Assembly: GCA_023433405.1 (NCBI GenBank)
Contig: JAEZCT010000058.1
Coordinates: 24,636-88,635, forward strand
From: Bacillota bacterium
GTDB lineage: Bacteria > Bacillota > Clostridia > Oscillospirales > Ruminococcaceae
Direction: 5' to 3'
Length of the DNA stretch: 64,000 bases
The notes below the pieces were generated by a model. That model did no database searches, had not been told where the DNA came from, and worked only from the letters and a program-made list of their open reading frames with translations. Of this stretch, positions 25,030-33,731 are shown piece after piece. Within the stretch, counting starts at the first letter, position 1. Each line of letters begins with the position of its first letter. Position numbers and translations under genes: made by a program.

Positions 25030-25467
25030 ATGAAGATTGCAACAAGAGATTTTGGTGAGGTTGAGATTCAGGAAAGCGATATTTTAATGTTTCCCAAAGG
25101 TATATTGGCGTTTGAGGAGTTTAAGCAGTATGTGCTGATTCATTATCCCGATGAAGAGATTGCGCCCATGTGGCTGCAAAGTGTGGAGAACAGCTCCTTG
25201 TGCTTTATTGTGCTTGACCCCTTTTTGTACCTGCCCGATTACTCGCCTTCCCTACCAGCTGCCGAGCTTTCGGAGCTTAATTTAAGCAGTAACGACGACC
25301 TGCGCTATTTTGTGATCTCCGTTATTTCAGAGGATGTTCAAAAATCAACCATTAACCTGAAAAGCCCCATTGTCGTTAATATTAAAAACAACCGCGCGAT
25401 TCAATGCGTTTCCGATTCCGATTATCCCGTGCGTTTTCCCTTATTTTCGGAAAAGGGGGAGCTGTAA
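25030..25467 (+). CDS. fliW: Flagellar assembly factor FliW
   Basis: FliW binds both flagellin and CsrA, freeing CsrA to repress flagellin translation when flagellin is used up. The 145-residue protein starts MKIATRDFGEVEIQESDIL and has the FliW signature FPKGILAFEEFKQYVLI and a C-terminal IVVNIKNNRAIQCV. The ORF is open from GTG 25000, but GGAGGG precedes ATG 25030. It abuts csrA with one base between stop and start, so the partner-switch pair is co-translated. Confidence 0.94.
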   Translation: MKIATRDFGEVEIQESDILMFPKGILAFEEFKQYVLIHYPDEEIAPMWLQSVENSSLCFIVLDPFLYLPDYSPSLPAAELSELNLSSNDDLRYFVISVISEDVQKSTINLKSPIVVNIKNNRAIQCVSDSDYPVRFPLFSEKGEL

Positions 25468-25468
25468 T

Positions 25469-25708
25469 ATGCTTGTAATAACGAGAAAAACCAACGAAGG
25501 GATTATGATTGGCGAGAATATCGAGCTGATTATTGTGGATGTATCGGGCGATAAGGTTAAGCTTGGTATCAACGCGCCGCGAGAAATCCGGGTGGTTCGT
25601 AATGAACTGCTGCAAACCGAGCAAACTAATAAAGAAGCCGCTTCGCCAAAAGCAACCGTTGTTTCCAAGGATATTTTAAACCTTTTCGGAAAAAAACCAC
25701 GGTTTTGA
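25469..25708 (+). CDS. csrA: Translational regulator CsrA
   Basis: CsrA is an RNA-binding post-transcriptional regulator that represses flagellin synthesis in Gram-positive bacteria. The 79-residue protein begins MLVITRKTNEGIMIGENIEL and has IIVDVSGDKVKLGINAPREI and VVRNELL, the complete CsrA fold. GGGGGAGCT overlaps the fliW end as its ribosome site. The C-terminal extension (KDILNLFGKKPRF) is somewhat longer than the enterobacterial protein but usual for Firmicutes. Confidence 0.95.
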   Translation: MLVITRKTNEGIMIGENIELIIVDVSGDKVKLGINAPREIRVVRNELLQTEQTNKEAASPKATVVSKDILNLFGKKPRF

Positions 25709-25971
25709 GCGGTTGCTTTTGCATTTGCCGCACTTTCTTAGCCCCTTAACGATGGCTTTCCTGCGCTGCAAAAAGGCATAAACCATTAAACTTATCGCTT
25801 CCGCTGAAAAATTGCCTTTCTGCGGGTATATTCACCCCGTTTTATGCAAAAAATAGGGGCAGAGCACATCGCTATCTGATTTTCTCAAGCAGCTGCATTC
25901 CTATCGAAAATGGAAGCTGCCTTAGAAACGGAAAGTCCGCTGTGCATAATTATACCGGGAGGGTTTTTGAT

Positions 25972-26196
25972 TTGAAGAAATACATGATTTTTGCCGCCAT
26001 GCTCTGCTTCGCGCTCATGCTTGCATCCTGTACCGGAAACGGTAACGTAGCATCCTCTGCTGTTGCCTCTGCCGCCAGCTCTAAGGCAGCCTCGGGGATT
26101 GCCTCTGATGTATCTTCCATGGTAAGTGCTGCGGAGGGTGAAGCGGAGTCCATGGTTTCTGGGGCCGAATCGGCAGTGGCATCTGTGGCAAAATGA
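25972..26196 (+). CDS. Small Ala/Ser-rich lipoprotein
   Basis: A 74-residue protein with a lipoprotein signal: a short basic start, the hydrophobic run MIFAAMLCFALMLASC with a lipobox L-A-S-C, then a low-complexity mature part of Ala, Ser, Val, Gly and a few Glu (EGEAESMVSGAESA). TTG at 25972-25974 is the likely start because CCGGGAGGG ends eight bases upstream; a longer ATG frame from 25942 lacks this. It stands alone between csrA and mutS2. No known family is recognised; a surface or spore-envelope role is only a guess. Confidence 0.6.
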   Translation: MKKYMIFAAMLCFALMLASCTGNGNVASSAVASAASSKAASGIASDVSSMVSAAEGEAESMVSGAESAVASVAK

Positions 26197-26371
26197 CCCT
26201 GTAGCAATCTCAAAGCAACATGTTAAAGCGGAACCATTACTAATCACGTTTTAAAAAGAATTAAAAACGATAAACCGAGCAGCGGCAAAAAGCATTGCCG
26301 CAGTAGGGTTTATCATTAGATTCTATGCGTTTGCTTGCTTGCAACGTATTTAAAGTGAGAATAGTATGAAT

Positions 26372-26413
26372 AAAAGGTACGGGTGGCTTACTTAGCCCCT
26401 GTACCTTTTATTT
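26372..26413. terminator. Bidirectional terminator between the lipoprotein and mutS2
   Basis: Stem AAAAGGTAC/GTACCTTTT (nine perfect base pairs, extended by GGG/CCC) with A-rich and T-rich flanks that would act in both directions. It lies between the convergent lipoprotein gene (+) and mutS2 (-). Confidence 0.65.
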
Positions 26414-26429
26414 ACTGCTTTTTATGCTT

Positions 26430-26533
26430 TATACTAATATCCGATTTAAAAGAGTATAAAAATCAAGTGAAAAGCTTTAATTTATGGGTTTTCACGCGGA
26501 TTTTTATCGACTCTTTTTGAGGAGATTAGTATT
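26430..26533 (+). repeat. Palindromic dispersed element, copy B
   Basis: A 104-bp element with ends ATACTAATATCC and GGAGATTAGTAT (11 of 12 bases complementary). The interior is nearly identical to copy A from AAGAGTATAAAAATC through the core TTTATGGGTTTTCACGC. Long imperfect hairpin, no ORF. Confidence 0.88.
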
Positions 26534-26583
26534 ATGCATTTATTTATTGCGAAAGTGTATTTTTCCTGTGCGGCACAATGGCA

Positions 26584-28974
26584 CTATTTTAACCGAGCAA
26601 TAGTCACGCCATCCTCACCCTCACCATATACACCCAGACGATAGTCTGCTATGCTGGGGTGCCGCTTTAAATGGCCTTGAATGCCCTTGCGGAGCACACC
26701 CGTCCCCTTACCGTGTATTATGGTCACCAACTCAAGATGCCGCAGGACACAATCATCAATAAACTGATCCAAGGACAGTGTCGCTTCCTCAAGGTTCATT
26801 CCGCGAAGGTCCACCTCGGTTTTTGCCTCGTCCCGCAGATTGGGCTTAATCGTTCTGCTTGAGGACTGGGGAGTCCTTTGCTTCTTGGGCGTGTCTAGCA
26901 ATCTGAGGTTCGCTTCCGGGGTCTTGGTTCTCAGGATGCCTGCCTGAACCAGCACCATACCATCCTTATCCGCCGTTTTCACCACGGTTCCCTCCTGCTC
27001 TACATCTACAAGCAGAACCGGGTCGCCCTCTTGCAGCGCCCTTGGCAGCACATAATTCTCATTGCTGCGCTTGGTTACCGGGTCTGCGGCACTGTAAAGC
27101 TTGGAAACCTTGGCGTTAAAGTGCGCCTTCGCCTCCGCCGCCATGCGTGAAAACTCAGCGCTGTCCTTATTCTTCTTTAGCTCCGTAAGCTCGTCGAGCA
27201 GCTTCTGCGCTTCAAAGCGCACATGCTCCACAATGTTTTTTGCCTGACGGCTGGCGCGTTCCAGCTCCTTATCCTTTTCCTGTTCCAGGCGCTTTCGGTA
27301 GGTTTGAATCTCCGCATTGGCCATTGCCGCGGCTTCCCGCTCCCTTTGCGCCGTCTCTCGCTCAAGCTCCAAGGCCTGCCGACTTTGCTCAAGACCGGTG
27401 ACAACGTCCTCAAACCGGGTCTTCTCGTTATCCACCATCATGCGAGCGCGGTCGATGATCTTATCGTCAAGACCAAGCCGATGGGAGATTGCGAAGGCGT
27501 TGGAACGGCCGGGCACGCCAATGAGCAGCTTATAGGTGGGACGCAGGGTTTGTACATCAAACTCACAGCACGCGTTCTCCACCCGCTCGCTTTCCAGCGC
27601 ATAGACCTTCAGCTCCGCATAATGGGTGGTCGCCCCAACCCGGCAGCCGGCCCACTTGAGATGGTCAAGGATTGAGATGGCAAGCGCGGCGCCCTCAATA
27701 GGGTCGGTGCCCGCCCCCAGCTCATCAAGCAGTACCAAGCTGCCCTTACCCGCCTCAGCCAGAATGGAGATGATATTGGTCATATGGGCGGAGAAGGTGG
27801 AAAGGCTTTGCTCGATGCTTTGCTCATCGCCTATATCCGCGAGAACGCGGTCAAATATGCTCACCGAGCTGCTTTCTCTGCAGGGCAGCAGAATTCCGCA
27901 CATTGCCATGAGTACAAGCAGGCCGGTTGTTTTAAGGGCAACGGTCTTTCCTCCCGTATTCGGGCCTGTAACAACCAATACGTCGAAATCCTCACCCAGA
28001 CGAATATCTGTCGGCACCACCTTAGTGCGGTCAATGAGGGGATGTCGAGCCTGCTTAAGGCTCAGGATCCCGTCGTTGGTCAGAATCGGACGAACCGCGC
28101 GCATATCGTCAGCAAGCCGCGCCTTGGAAAAGTAGAGGTCAATATCCAACAGACAGTCGTAGCTTGCCGCAACATCATCGGCAAACTCGGCGCACAGGGC
28201 ACTGAGCTGTGCCAGAATGCGCTCGATCTCAGCGCGTTCCTTGGTCTCCAGCACGCGAATCTCGTTGTTTGCCTCTACCACAGACATGGGCTCAATAAAC
28301 AGCGTGGCGCCGCTTGAGGAGGTGTCGTGAACAAGCCCCTTAATTTCACCCTTAAACTCCGCCTTTACCGGCAGTACAAACCGCCCGTCGCGCAGCGTAA
28401 TAATGCTCTCCTGAAGGTATTTCTGGTGGGTCTGTGAACGAACCATGCGCTCCAGCTGCTCCCGGGCCTTGACCCCGGCTGCTCTGATCTTTCGGCGGAT
28501 ATCGGCAAGCTCAGGGCTTGCATTATCCTCCATTTCATCCTCGGAACGGATGGAGGCGAATATGCGATCCTCCACATTTCGGTGTGGGATGAGGCTATCA
28601 AACAAAAAATCGAGCCGCGTGCAGACGTTTTCACAATGACCGTACCATTCCACAGTGGAACGGATGCCGCGCAGTACGCCGGCAATATCCAGCAGCTCCC
28701 GCATGGAAAGTGAGGCTCCTGCCTGAGCCCGCCGCAAACTGCTTTTTGGGTTTGAAAGCCCCGAAAGTGTTGGAGCACCAAAGCGCTTTAACAGGGTAAA
28801 CGCGTCGTCACTTTTATCCAGCTCCGCTGCGACGGTTGCGTAATCTGATGATGGCGTTATTGCCATCGCCATATCGTATGTATCGGGGCAGCTTGTATGC
28901 TGCGCAAGCAGCGTGAGCACCTTAGGCAGTTCCAATGCGTTATAGTGTTTTTTTAACTGTGTTGTATTTGTCAT
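26584..28974 (-). CDS. mutS2: MutS2 family ATPase/endonuclease
   Basis: MutS2 acts on branched DNA and on collided ribosomes in Gram-positive bacteria, not in mismatch repair. The 796-residue protein has the MutS-like clamp region, Walker A TGPNTGGKT near residue 340, the ABC-type end LVLLDELGAGTDPIEGAAL and a long coiled coil about 520-630. A C-terminal Smr nuclease domain contains DLRGMNLEEATLSLDQFI and IIHGKGTGVLRKGI. All parts are present, so it should be functional. The start is preceded by GGAAAGGTATGGT. Confidence 0.95.
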   Translation of the reverse strand: MTNTTQLKKHYNALELPKVLTLLAQHTSCPDTYDMAMAITPSSDYATVAAELDKSDDAFTLLKRFGAPTLSGLSNPKSSLRRAQAGASLSMRELLDIAGVLRGIRSTVEWYGHCENVCTRLDFLFDSLIPHRNVEDRIFASIRSEDEMEDNASPELADIRRKIRAAGVKAREQLERMVRSQTHQKYLQESIITLRDGRFVLPVKAEFKGEIKGLVHDTSSSGATLFIEPMSVVEANNEIRVLETKERAEIERILAQLSALCAEFADDVAASYDCLLDIDLYFSKARLADDMRAVRPILTNDGILSLKQARHPLIDRTKVVPTDIRLGEDFDVLVVTGPNTGGKTVALKTTGLLVLMAMCGILLPCRESSSVSIFDRVLADIGDEQSIEQSLSTFSAHMTNIISILAEAGKGSLVLLDELGAGTDPIEGAALAISILDHLKWAGCRVGATTHYAELKVYALESERVENACCEFDVQTLRPTYKLLIGVPGRSNAFAISHRLGLDDKIIDRARMMVDNEKTRFEDVVTGLEQSRQALELERETAQREREAAAMANAEIQTYRKRLEQEKDKELERASRQAKNIVEHVRFEAQKLLDELTELKKNKDSAEFSRMAAEAKAHFNAKVSKLYSAADPVTKRSNENYVLPRALQEGDPVLLVDVEQEGTVVKTADKDGMVLVQAGILRTKTPEANLRLLDTPKKQRTPQSSSRTIKPNLRDEAKTEVDLRGMNLEEATLSLDQFIDDCVLRHLELVTIIHGKGTGVLRKGIQGHLKRHPSIADYRLGVYGEGEDGVTIARLK

Positions 28975-29163
28975 TATATTTTACCATACCTTTCCGTCCC
29001 AAAGTGGGGACTTAACAGGTGTTACATCATAAAGACGCTGTATTGTCGCCTTAAAAGAAATCCTTGTAAGGCGCGTTGTTCTTAGCCTTCGCTTAATAGC
29101 CTAACGTTTTTAGCGCTTCTTTACGACAATTACATAAATCAAATATGAGTATTCCGGCAGGCC

Positions 29164-29946
29164 TTAATATGTACTATTTAACCCACCTCCCACGGATTTT
29201 GGCGGCAGGGATTTTAAAAAGTCAAGGGTTTTAAACCCATGGCCAATCTGGTACAGGGCATAGGCTTCGCAAACCTGTCCAAGACGCTCCAGAGACTGGG
29301 GTGCAAGGGAGAAGGAAAACAGCTTATCCAGCTCGCTGTAGGAGATATAGCGCATGGCGGATAAAACAGCCCCGGAAAGCTCCGCCGCCTGCTCCTCCAT
29401 GGGCTCCGTCGCACAGGAGGCGCAGCAAAGCTTTGAGCCGGTAAGGGAAAAATACATCCGCTCGCATTCATATGCTCCACAGCGCGAGCAGGCCACAAGA
29501 TCTGGCATATATCCGGCTAATGTAAGGGAGCGAAGCTCAAACACCGCCTTGAGCAAGGGGTAAGGGCGTAAATCCTTTTCTAAAAAATACAAGCAGTTTA
29601 GAAAAAGACGCAAAAAACCCTCTGCCTCGTCCTCCACCGGGGCAAGGCATTGGGCAAGCTCAGATAGATAGCCCGCCAGCGACAGCTTATCCATATCGCC
29701 GCGGATTCCGAAGAAGACGGAGAGCGGCTCCGCCACGTCAACAGTATAATGGTCCCTGCCTTTAAATAGCTGAAAGCGGGAATATGCAAAGGTTTGGGTG
29801 GAGGCCATCAGTTTGCTTTTTATCCGTTTCGAACCGTTGGCAAACGCGCTTACAACGCCTCTGTCACGCGTCAATATGGTCAGCACCCGGTCGGCCTCGT
29901 TAATATCCCGCGCCCGGAGTACTACCCCCTCGGTAGATATTTGCAT
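29164..29946 (-). CDS. recO: DNA repair protein RecO
   Basis: RecO loads RecA onto SSB-coated single-stranded DNA with RecR. The 260-residue protein starts MQISTEGVVLRARDINEADR with an OB fold, then a helical domain. A zinc site is visible as CSRCGAYE followed by CCASCATE. An in-frame extension to 30099 exists, but GTGAGGA eight bases before ATG 29944-29946 and the family N-terminus fix this start. It overlaps the yqzL frame by 47 nt and belongs to the era-yqzL-recO block. Confidence 0.92.
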   Translation of the reverse strand: MQISTEGVVLRARDINEADRVLTILTRDRGVVSAFANGSKRIKSKLMASTQTFAYSRFQLFKGRDHYTVDVAEPLSVFFGIRGDMDKLSLAGYLSELAQCLAPVEDEAEGFLRLFLNCLYFLEKDLRPYPLLKAVFELRSLTLAGYMPDLVACSRCGAYECERMYFSLTGSKLCCASCATEPMEEQAAELSGAVLSAMRYISYSELDKLFSFSLAPQSLERLGQVCEAYALYQIGHGFKTLDFLKSLPPKSVGGGLNSTY

Positions 29947-30061
29947 CGCGGGGTTCCTCACTTTCAGGCAGGTCCTTCTCGTCAAGGATATCGCGGTAAA
30001 GAAGATATGCCTCAACGCTACCGGTGTCTTCAAAAATTCTCCATAAAACTTCCCTGTCCAC
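29900..30061 (-). CDS. yqzL: YqzL-like small protein
   Basis: A 53-residue protein starting with GTG (30059-30061) behind a strong GGGAGGA site. The core DREVLWRIFEDTGSVEAYLL matches the YqzL pattern (W-x-x-F-x-x-T-G-x-x-x-x-Y-L), and yqzL lies directly before recO in Bacillus. The C-terminus overlaps the recO start by 47 nt in another frame. Function is not known. An ATG frame seven codons longer is possible but less well placed relative to the ribosome site. Confidence 0.72.
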   Translation of the reverse strand: MDREVLWRIFEDTGSVEAYLLYRDILDEKDLPESEEPRDANIYRGGSTPGAGY

Positions 30062-30391
30062 GATTTTCCTCCCATAAAACAAGATATTTTTACAAGCAAC
30101 GATACCTCATTCTATTCACTCGCACCGTTCTCATACCGATTGTATGCTGCGCGTAAATAGAACCGGGCGCCGGTCAAATTCGCTCCTCCACGCAATGGGG
30201 GTGCAACTTTGACTAGCATTAAAATTGTTGCCTTCCTATCGATTTATATGTGAGGTAATGTGGACCATATTCAGTTATCCCCAACTATCGGGGCTGTATG
30301 ACTGAGAATTGGCTGATTGGTAAATAAATGAATGCCGTTTTTGTGCAACTTAATTTATCAATTCGAGACGTCTCAGCCCAGTGTTTGAAAT
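30062..30391. other. Non-coding gap between era and yqzL
   Basis: About 330 bp with no credible frame. The only structure noted is a small CCCC/GGGG hairpin at 30279-30293. It separates era from yqzL-recO, which are adjacent in many Firmicutes. No convincing promoter was identified. Confidence 0.5.
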
Positions 30392-31285
30392 TCAATTGTA
30401 CCCGAAGGAACGGACAATGCTGTCGCGGTTGCGCCAGTCCTCCTTGACCTTGACCCATGTTTTGAGATTCACCTTAACAGCTAAGAAGCGCTCCATATCC
30501 TGTCGAGACTCGGAGGCGATTTTTTTGAGCATCGCGCCGCTTTTGCCGATGATAATGCCCTTATGGGACTCTCTCTCACAGTAGATTATCGCGCCGATAT
30601 CGATGATTTCGCCGCCCTCGCGTTCCTTCATCGTATCAATTTCAACCGCCGTGCCGTGAGGAACCTCCTCCGAGAGGTTGCGAAGCAGCTTTTCGCGAAT
30701 AATTTCTCCCGCTATCACCCGCTCGGGCTGGTCGGTGAACGCGTCGTCCGGGAAAAAATGCGGCCCCTCCTGGGCAAAGGGCAACAGCTCACGCAACAGC
30801 ACGTCTACCCCTTCGCCGGACTTCGCGCTGATGGGCACGATAGAAGCAAAATCAAAAAGCTTACGGTATACGTCAATGCGGAGGATAATCTCCTCCTTGC
30901 GCGCAAGGGTATCAATCTTGTTTATGGCAAGCACAGCGGTCATCTTCTGGCTCCGAAAGCGTTCGATGAGCTCAAGCTCCGCCGGCGCCGGCTCACCTTT
31001 AAAATCCACCACCAGCACGGCTACATCCACATCTGCCACGGAATCGCCGACCTGCTTGACCATATACTCCCCAAGCTTTGTCTTGGGCTTGTGAAGACCA
31101 GGGGTATCGATAAAGACAAACTGTGTGTCGTCCTTGGTCAGCACGCCGGTAATGCGAGTGCGCGTCGTCTGCGGCTTATTGCTGACAATCGCAACCTTTT
31201 CCCCTACCATGCTGTTTAGCAGTGACGACTTGCCGGCGTTGGGCTTGCCGACTATCGCAACAAATTCATTTTTTGATTTTTGCAT
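30392..31285 (-). CDS. era: GTPase Era
   Basis: Era is an essential GTPase for 30S ribosome maturation. The 297-residue protein has G1 GKPNAGKSS at residues 13-21, G3 DTPGLHKPK, G4 NKID and a C-terminal KH domain (REKLLRNLSEEVPHGTAVEI and IIIGKSGAMLKKIASESRQD). The ATG at 31283-31285 has ACGGAGG five bases upstream; a longer frame reaches into dgkA. It overlaps the dgkA end by 20 nt. Confidence 0.95.
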   Translation of the reverse strand: MQKSKNEFVAIVGKPNAGKSSLLNSMVGEKVAIVSNKPQTTRTRITGVLTKDDTQFVFIDTPGLHKPKTKLGEYMVKQVGDSVADVDVAVLVVDFKGEPAPAELELIERFRSQKMTAVLAINKIDTLARKEEIILRIDVYRKLFDFASIVPISAKSGEGVDVLLRELLPFAQEGPHFFPDDAFTDQPERVIAGEIIREKLLRNLSEEVPHGTAVEIDTMKEREGGEIIDIGAIIYCERESHKGIIIGKSGAMLKKIASESRQDMERFLAVKVNLKTWVKVKEDWRNRDSIVRSFGYN

Positions 31286-31802
31286 CATTTCCTCCGTTTT
31301 TATAGCCATACCGCTTGTCCACAAACCGAACCCAGTGCCCGATTTTCAGGATGAACAGTACCGAAATTGCGGCAGTGAGCAGCAAAATTACGATACGCAG
31401 CGGCCCATGTGCAAAATATTCGATAACTGTCATAATCACGTTCAGGTCTAAGAACAGCATAACCCCTACAAAAACTGCAAATACAGCCACAACCAGTACG
31501 GCACCGGCCGCGATATCCTTTGCCGCCTTAGCAAGGCGCGCATACTCCTCGGTAACAAGGTCCACCGCCGCCTCTATGGCGGTATTTAGCATTTCGGTGG
31601 CAATAACGAGGCAAATCGTCAATGCCAGCAGAATGTACTCGGCGCGTGTAAAGGTATAAAACCGAGAAAAATACAAAATATACATCGCCGCCACAATATG
31701 AATGCGCAGGTTGCGCTCGCTGACAACACTGTCAAGGATACCGCAAAGCGCGCAATGAAAGCTTTTAATGAAGCCCATAAGGCCCCGTTCATCATTTTTC
31801 AT
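31266..31802 (-). CDS. dgkA: Diacylglycerol/undecaprenol kinase (DgkA family)
   Basis: A small integral membrane lipid kinase; Gram-positive members phosphorylate undecaprenol. The 178-residue protein shows the catalytic signature ATEMLNTAIEAAVDLVTEE followed by LAKAAKDIAAGAVLV, with three membrane helices. It extends by about 50 residues past the usual end, adding a fourth hydrophobic segment (PLRIVILLLTAAISVLFILK) and a basic tail. It starts 11 nt inside the ybeY end and overlaps era at its own end, so these three genes are tightly coupled. Confidence 0.9.
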   Translation of the reverse strand: MKNDERGLMGFIKSFHCALCGILDSVVSERNLRIHIVAAMYILYFSRFYTFTRAEYILLALTICLVIATEMLNTAIEAAVDLVTEEYARLAKAAKDIAAGAVLVVAVFAVFVGVMLFLDLNVIMTVIEYFAHGPLRIVILLLTAAISVLFILKIGHWVRFVDKRYGYKNGGNDAKIKK

Positions 31803-32298
31803 CGTTTAATACATAGCTTTCTCCGCGCGGCAGCCCAAGGCTCGCCAGCACGGCCTCTTCCTTCTCGCGCATACGCACCATTTCCATGCCGCCGTCCTCA
31901 TGGTCGTAGCCTAAAAGGTGCAAAACCGAATGCACGGTAAGGTACGCTACCTCGCGGCGCAGACTATGCCCATACATTTCCGCCTGCTCCACCGCCTTTT
32001 CCATGGAAATAACGATATCGCCAAGCATCTGCGCACCGGAGGCGGGATTTATGTCGTAATGCCCGTTCTCTCCAAGGGGGAAGGATAATACGTCGGTAGG
32101 CACATTTTTTTCGCGGTACTGTTCGTTTAGGCTTTGAATGTTTTCATTATCCACAAAGCTCACGCTTACCTCGAAATTGCCCTCCATCTTTTCAAACTCC
32201 AGCACGGCGTGGCAGCAGCGCCGGATGAGCAGACGAATGCCTGTGGGGATCTTTATCTTTTTTTGACGGTTAGTTATTAAAACCTTAATGCGCTCCAT
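31792..32298 (-). CDS. ybeY: Endoribonuclease YbeY
   Basis: YbeY is a zinc-dependent RNase needed for 16S rRNA 3-prime maturation and 70S quality control. The 168-residue protein carries the metal motif HSVLHLLGYDHED (H-x3-H-x5-H). It also has the family stretches VDNENIQSLNEQYREKNVPT and DVLSFPLGENG. ATG 32296-32298 has AAGGAGGC ten bases upstream and is preferred over an ATG 12 codons earlier. It sits between phoH and dgkA in standard Firmicute order. Confidence 0.93.
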   Translation of the reverse strand: MERIKVLITNRQKKIKIPTGIRLLIRRCCHAVLEFEKMEGNFEVSVSFVDNENIQSLNEQYREKNVPTDVLSFPLGENGHYDINPASGAQMLGDIVISMEKAVEQAEMYGHSLRREVAYLTVHSVLHLLGYDHEDGGMEMVRMREKEEAVLASLGLPRGESYVLNDEK

Positions 32299-32476
32299 GC
32301 GAGTATAAGCCTCCTTCATTGTTGTCGCAACCAACCAATGGTCACTCTGCGGGTTTCATTCTGCGTAGCTCAGTCTATCAAAGCCCGCGAAAAGAGCATA
32401 CGTTCACAGCTATTTCATTCTAAAAATTGCGGTAAAGATAATTCGCTGTCATTTATAGCCCCGTGGGGCTCCGGGG

Positions 32477-33448
32477 TTAACGCGCCCGCTTCTTATCCTC
32501 GTAATACCGGTCATAGGCCTTGACGATACGCTGTACCATTACATGGCGTACAACATCCTTTTGGCTGAGGTAGATTATACCGATATCCTCTACCCCGTTT
32601 AACACCTTTACCGCCTCGATAAGCCCGGAGCGCTTGTCCTCCGGCAGGTCAATCTGCGTGACATCGCCTGTTACAACCGCCCGGGAGTTTACCCCAAGGC
32701 GGGTGAGAAACATTTTCATCTGCTCCGGGGTGGTATTCTGCGCTTCATCCAGGATAATGAACGAGTCGTCGAGGGTTCTGCCGCGCATATACGCAAGGGG
32801 TGCAACCTCAATGTTGCCGCGCTCCACATACTTTTGAAAATTCTCAGCGCCCAGCATGTCAAACAGCGCGTCATATAAGGGGCGCAGGTAAGGGTCTACC
32901 TTGGATTGCAGGTCGCCGGGCAAAAAGCCAAGCCTTTCGCCTGCCTCCACAGCGGGACGGGTAAGAATGATACGATTAACCTCGTGGGCCCGAAAGGCGC
33001 GCACCGCCATAGCCACCGCAAGATAGGTTTTGCCCGTACCCGCAGGCCCGACGCTAAACACGATGGTGTTGGTCTTAAGGAGCTCGATATACTTCTTCTG
33101 CCCCAGCGTCTTACCCTTCACCTGACGGCCCTTGGAGGTGATACAGATGTTGTCCTCATCGGCAAGGGAGCCGATTTGCTCCTCATTGCCCTCCTGCACC
33201 AAAGAAATGACATACCGCAGGTTTTGCTCGGTAATGGTCTCGCCCTTGCTTAACAGGTTTAACAAGCCATCTATTGCGCGGCAGGCAATCATCACGTTCT
33301 CCGCTTCCCCAGCCACCTTAATCTCGTTTTCGCGGTTAACCACAGACACCAGAAACTCCTGCTCAATAATTCGGATGTTTGCGTCAAAGCTGCCAAAAAG
33401 CGCGAAGGTATGCTCTAACCGGTCAATGTTGATTACCTGTTCAATCAT
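32477..33448 (-). CDS. phoH: PhoH-like ATPase
   Basis: PhoH family protein, a P-loop ATPase probably acting with YbeY in RNA metabolism. The 323-residue protein has an N-terminal KH-like part and Walker A GPAGTGKTY from residue 134. Walker B is SFIILDEAQNTTPEQMKMFL, and the motif GVNSRAVVTGDVTQIDLP is present. Length matches the family. A palindromic AGCCCC/GGGGCT element lies just after its stop at 32459-32472. Confidence 0.94.
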   Translation of the reverse strand: MIEQVINIDRLEHTFALFGSFDANIRIIEQEFLVSVVNRENEIKVAGEAENVMIACRAIDGLLNLLSKGETITEQNLRYVISLVQEGNEEQIGSLADEDNICITSKGRQVKGKTLGQKKYIELLKTNTIVFSVGPAGTGKTYLAVAMAVRAFRAHEVNRIILTRPAVEAGERLGFLPGDLQSKVDPYLRPLYDALFDMLGAENFQKYVERGNIEVAPLAYMRGRTLDDSFIILDEAQNTTPEQMKMFLTRLGVNSRAVVTGDVTQIDLPEDKRSGLIEAVKVLNGVEDIGIIYLSQKDVVRHVMVQRIVKAYDRYYEDKKRAR

Positions 33449-33692
33449 TTCGTGTTTGCCTCATTCCCTGCCGCTTATTAAAGGGTCATTTTTCACAGCC
33501 TCTATCACATGGCCGCGCCAACCGGCGAAGCCCGGCGGCAAGCGACCCGCCTGCACCGATAACTTGCACGCGCAGGCTAAATATGCTTCTTCGAAAGCTA
33601 AAAAATACTGATTATCACTCAAAAGCCAATCGGTCAACCCGTAACAATTGACGCATTTTTGACCCAGTTGAAGGGATAAGCAATCACTGTAT

Positions 33693-33698
33693 ATTATA
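33693..33698 (-). promoter_or_regulatory. Possible extended -10 promoter for phoH
   Basis: The minus strand reads TATGCTATAAT, an extended -10 (TGC-TATAAT), in the 283-bp yqfD-phoH gap. No good -35 is seen. It would allow phoH-ybeY-dgkA-era to be transcribed in growing cells, independently of the sporulation genes yqfCD. Confidence 0.4.
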
Positions 33699-33731
33699 GC
33701 ATACAGACACGCAAAAAAACAGTATGAATTG

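Larger units (their letters stand above)
26197..26583. other. Non-coding stretch with hairpins and a repeat element
   Basis: No credible gene. It holds a GCGGCAA/TTGCCGC hairpin at 26282-26301, a bidirectional terminator-like hairpin at 26372-26413 and palindromic element copy B at 26430-26533. The mutS2 stop codon follows at 26584. Confidence 0.7.

Noticed and set aside
25648..25720. Inverted repeat AAAAGCAACCG / CGGTTGCTTTT spanning the csrA end as a terminator
   Set aside because: The 51-base loop is far too long for an intrinsic terminator and there is no T-run beyond the arm; possibly chance.
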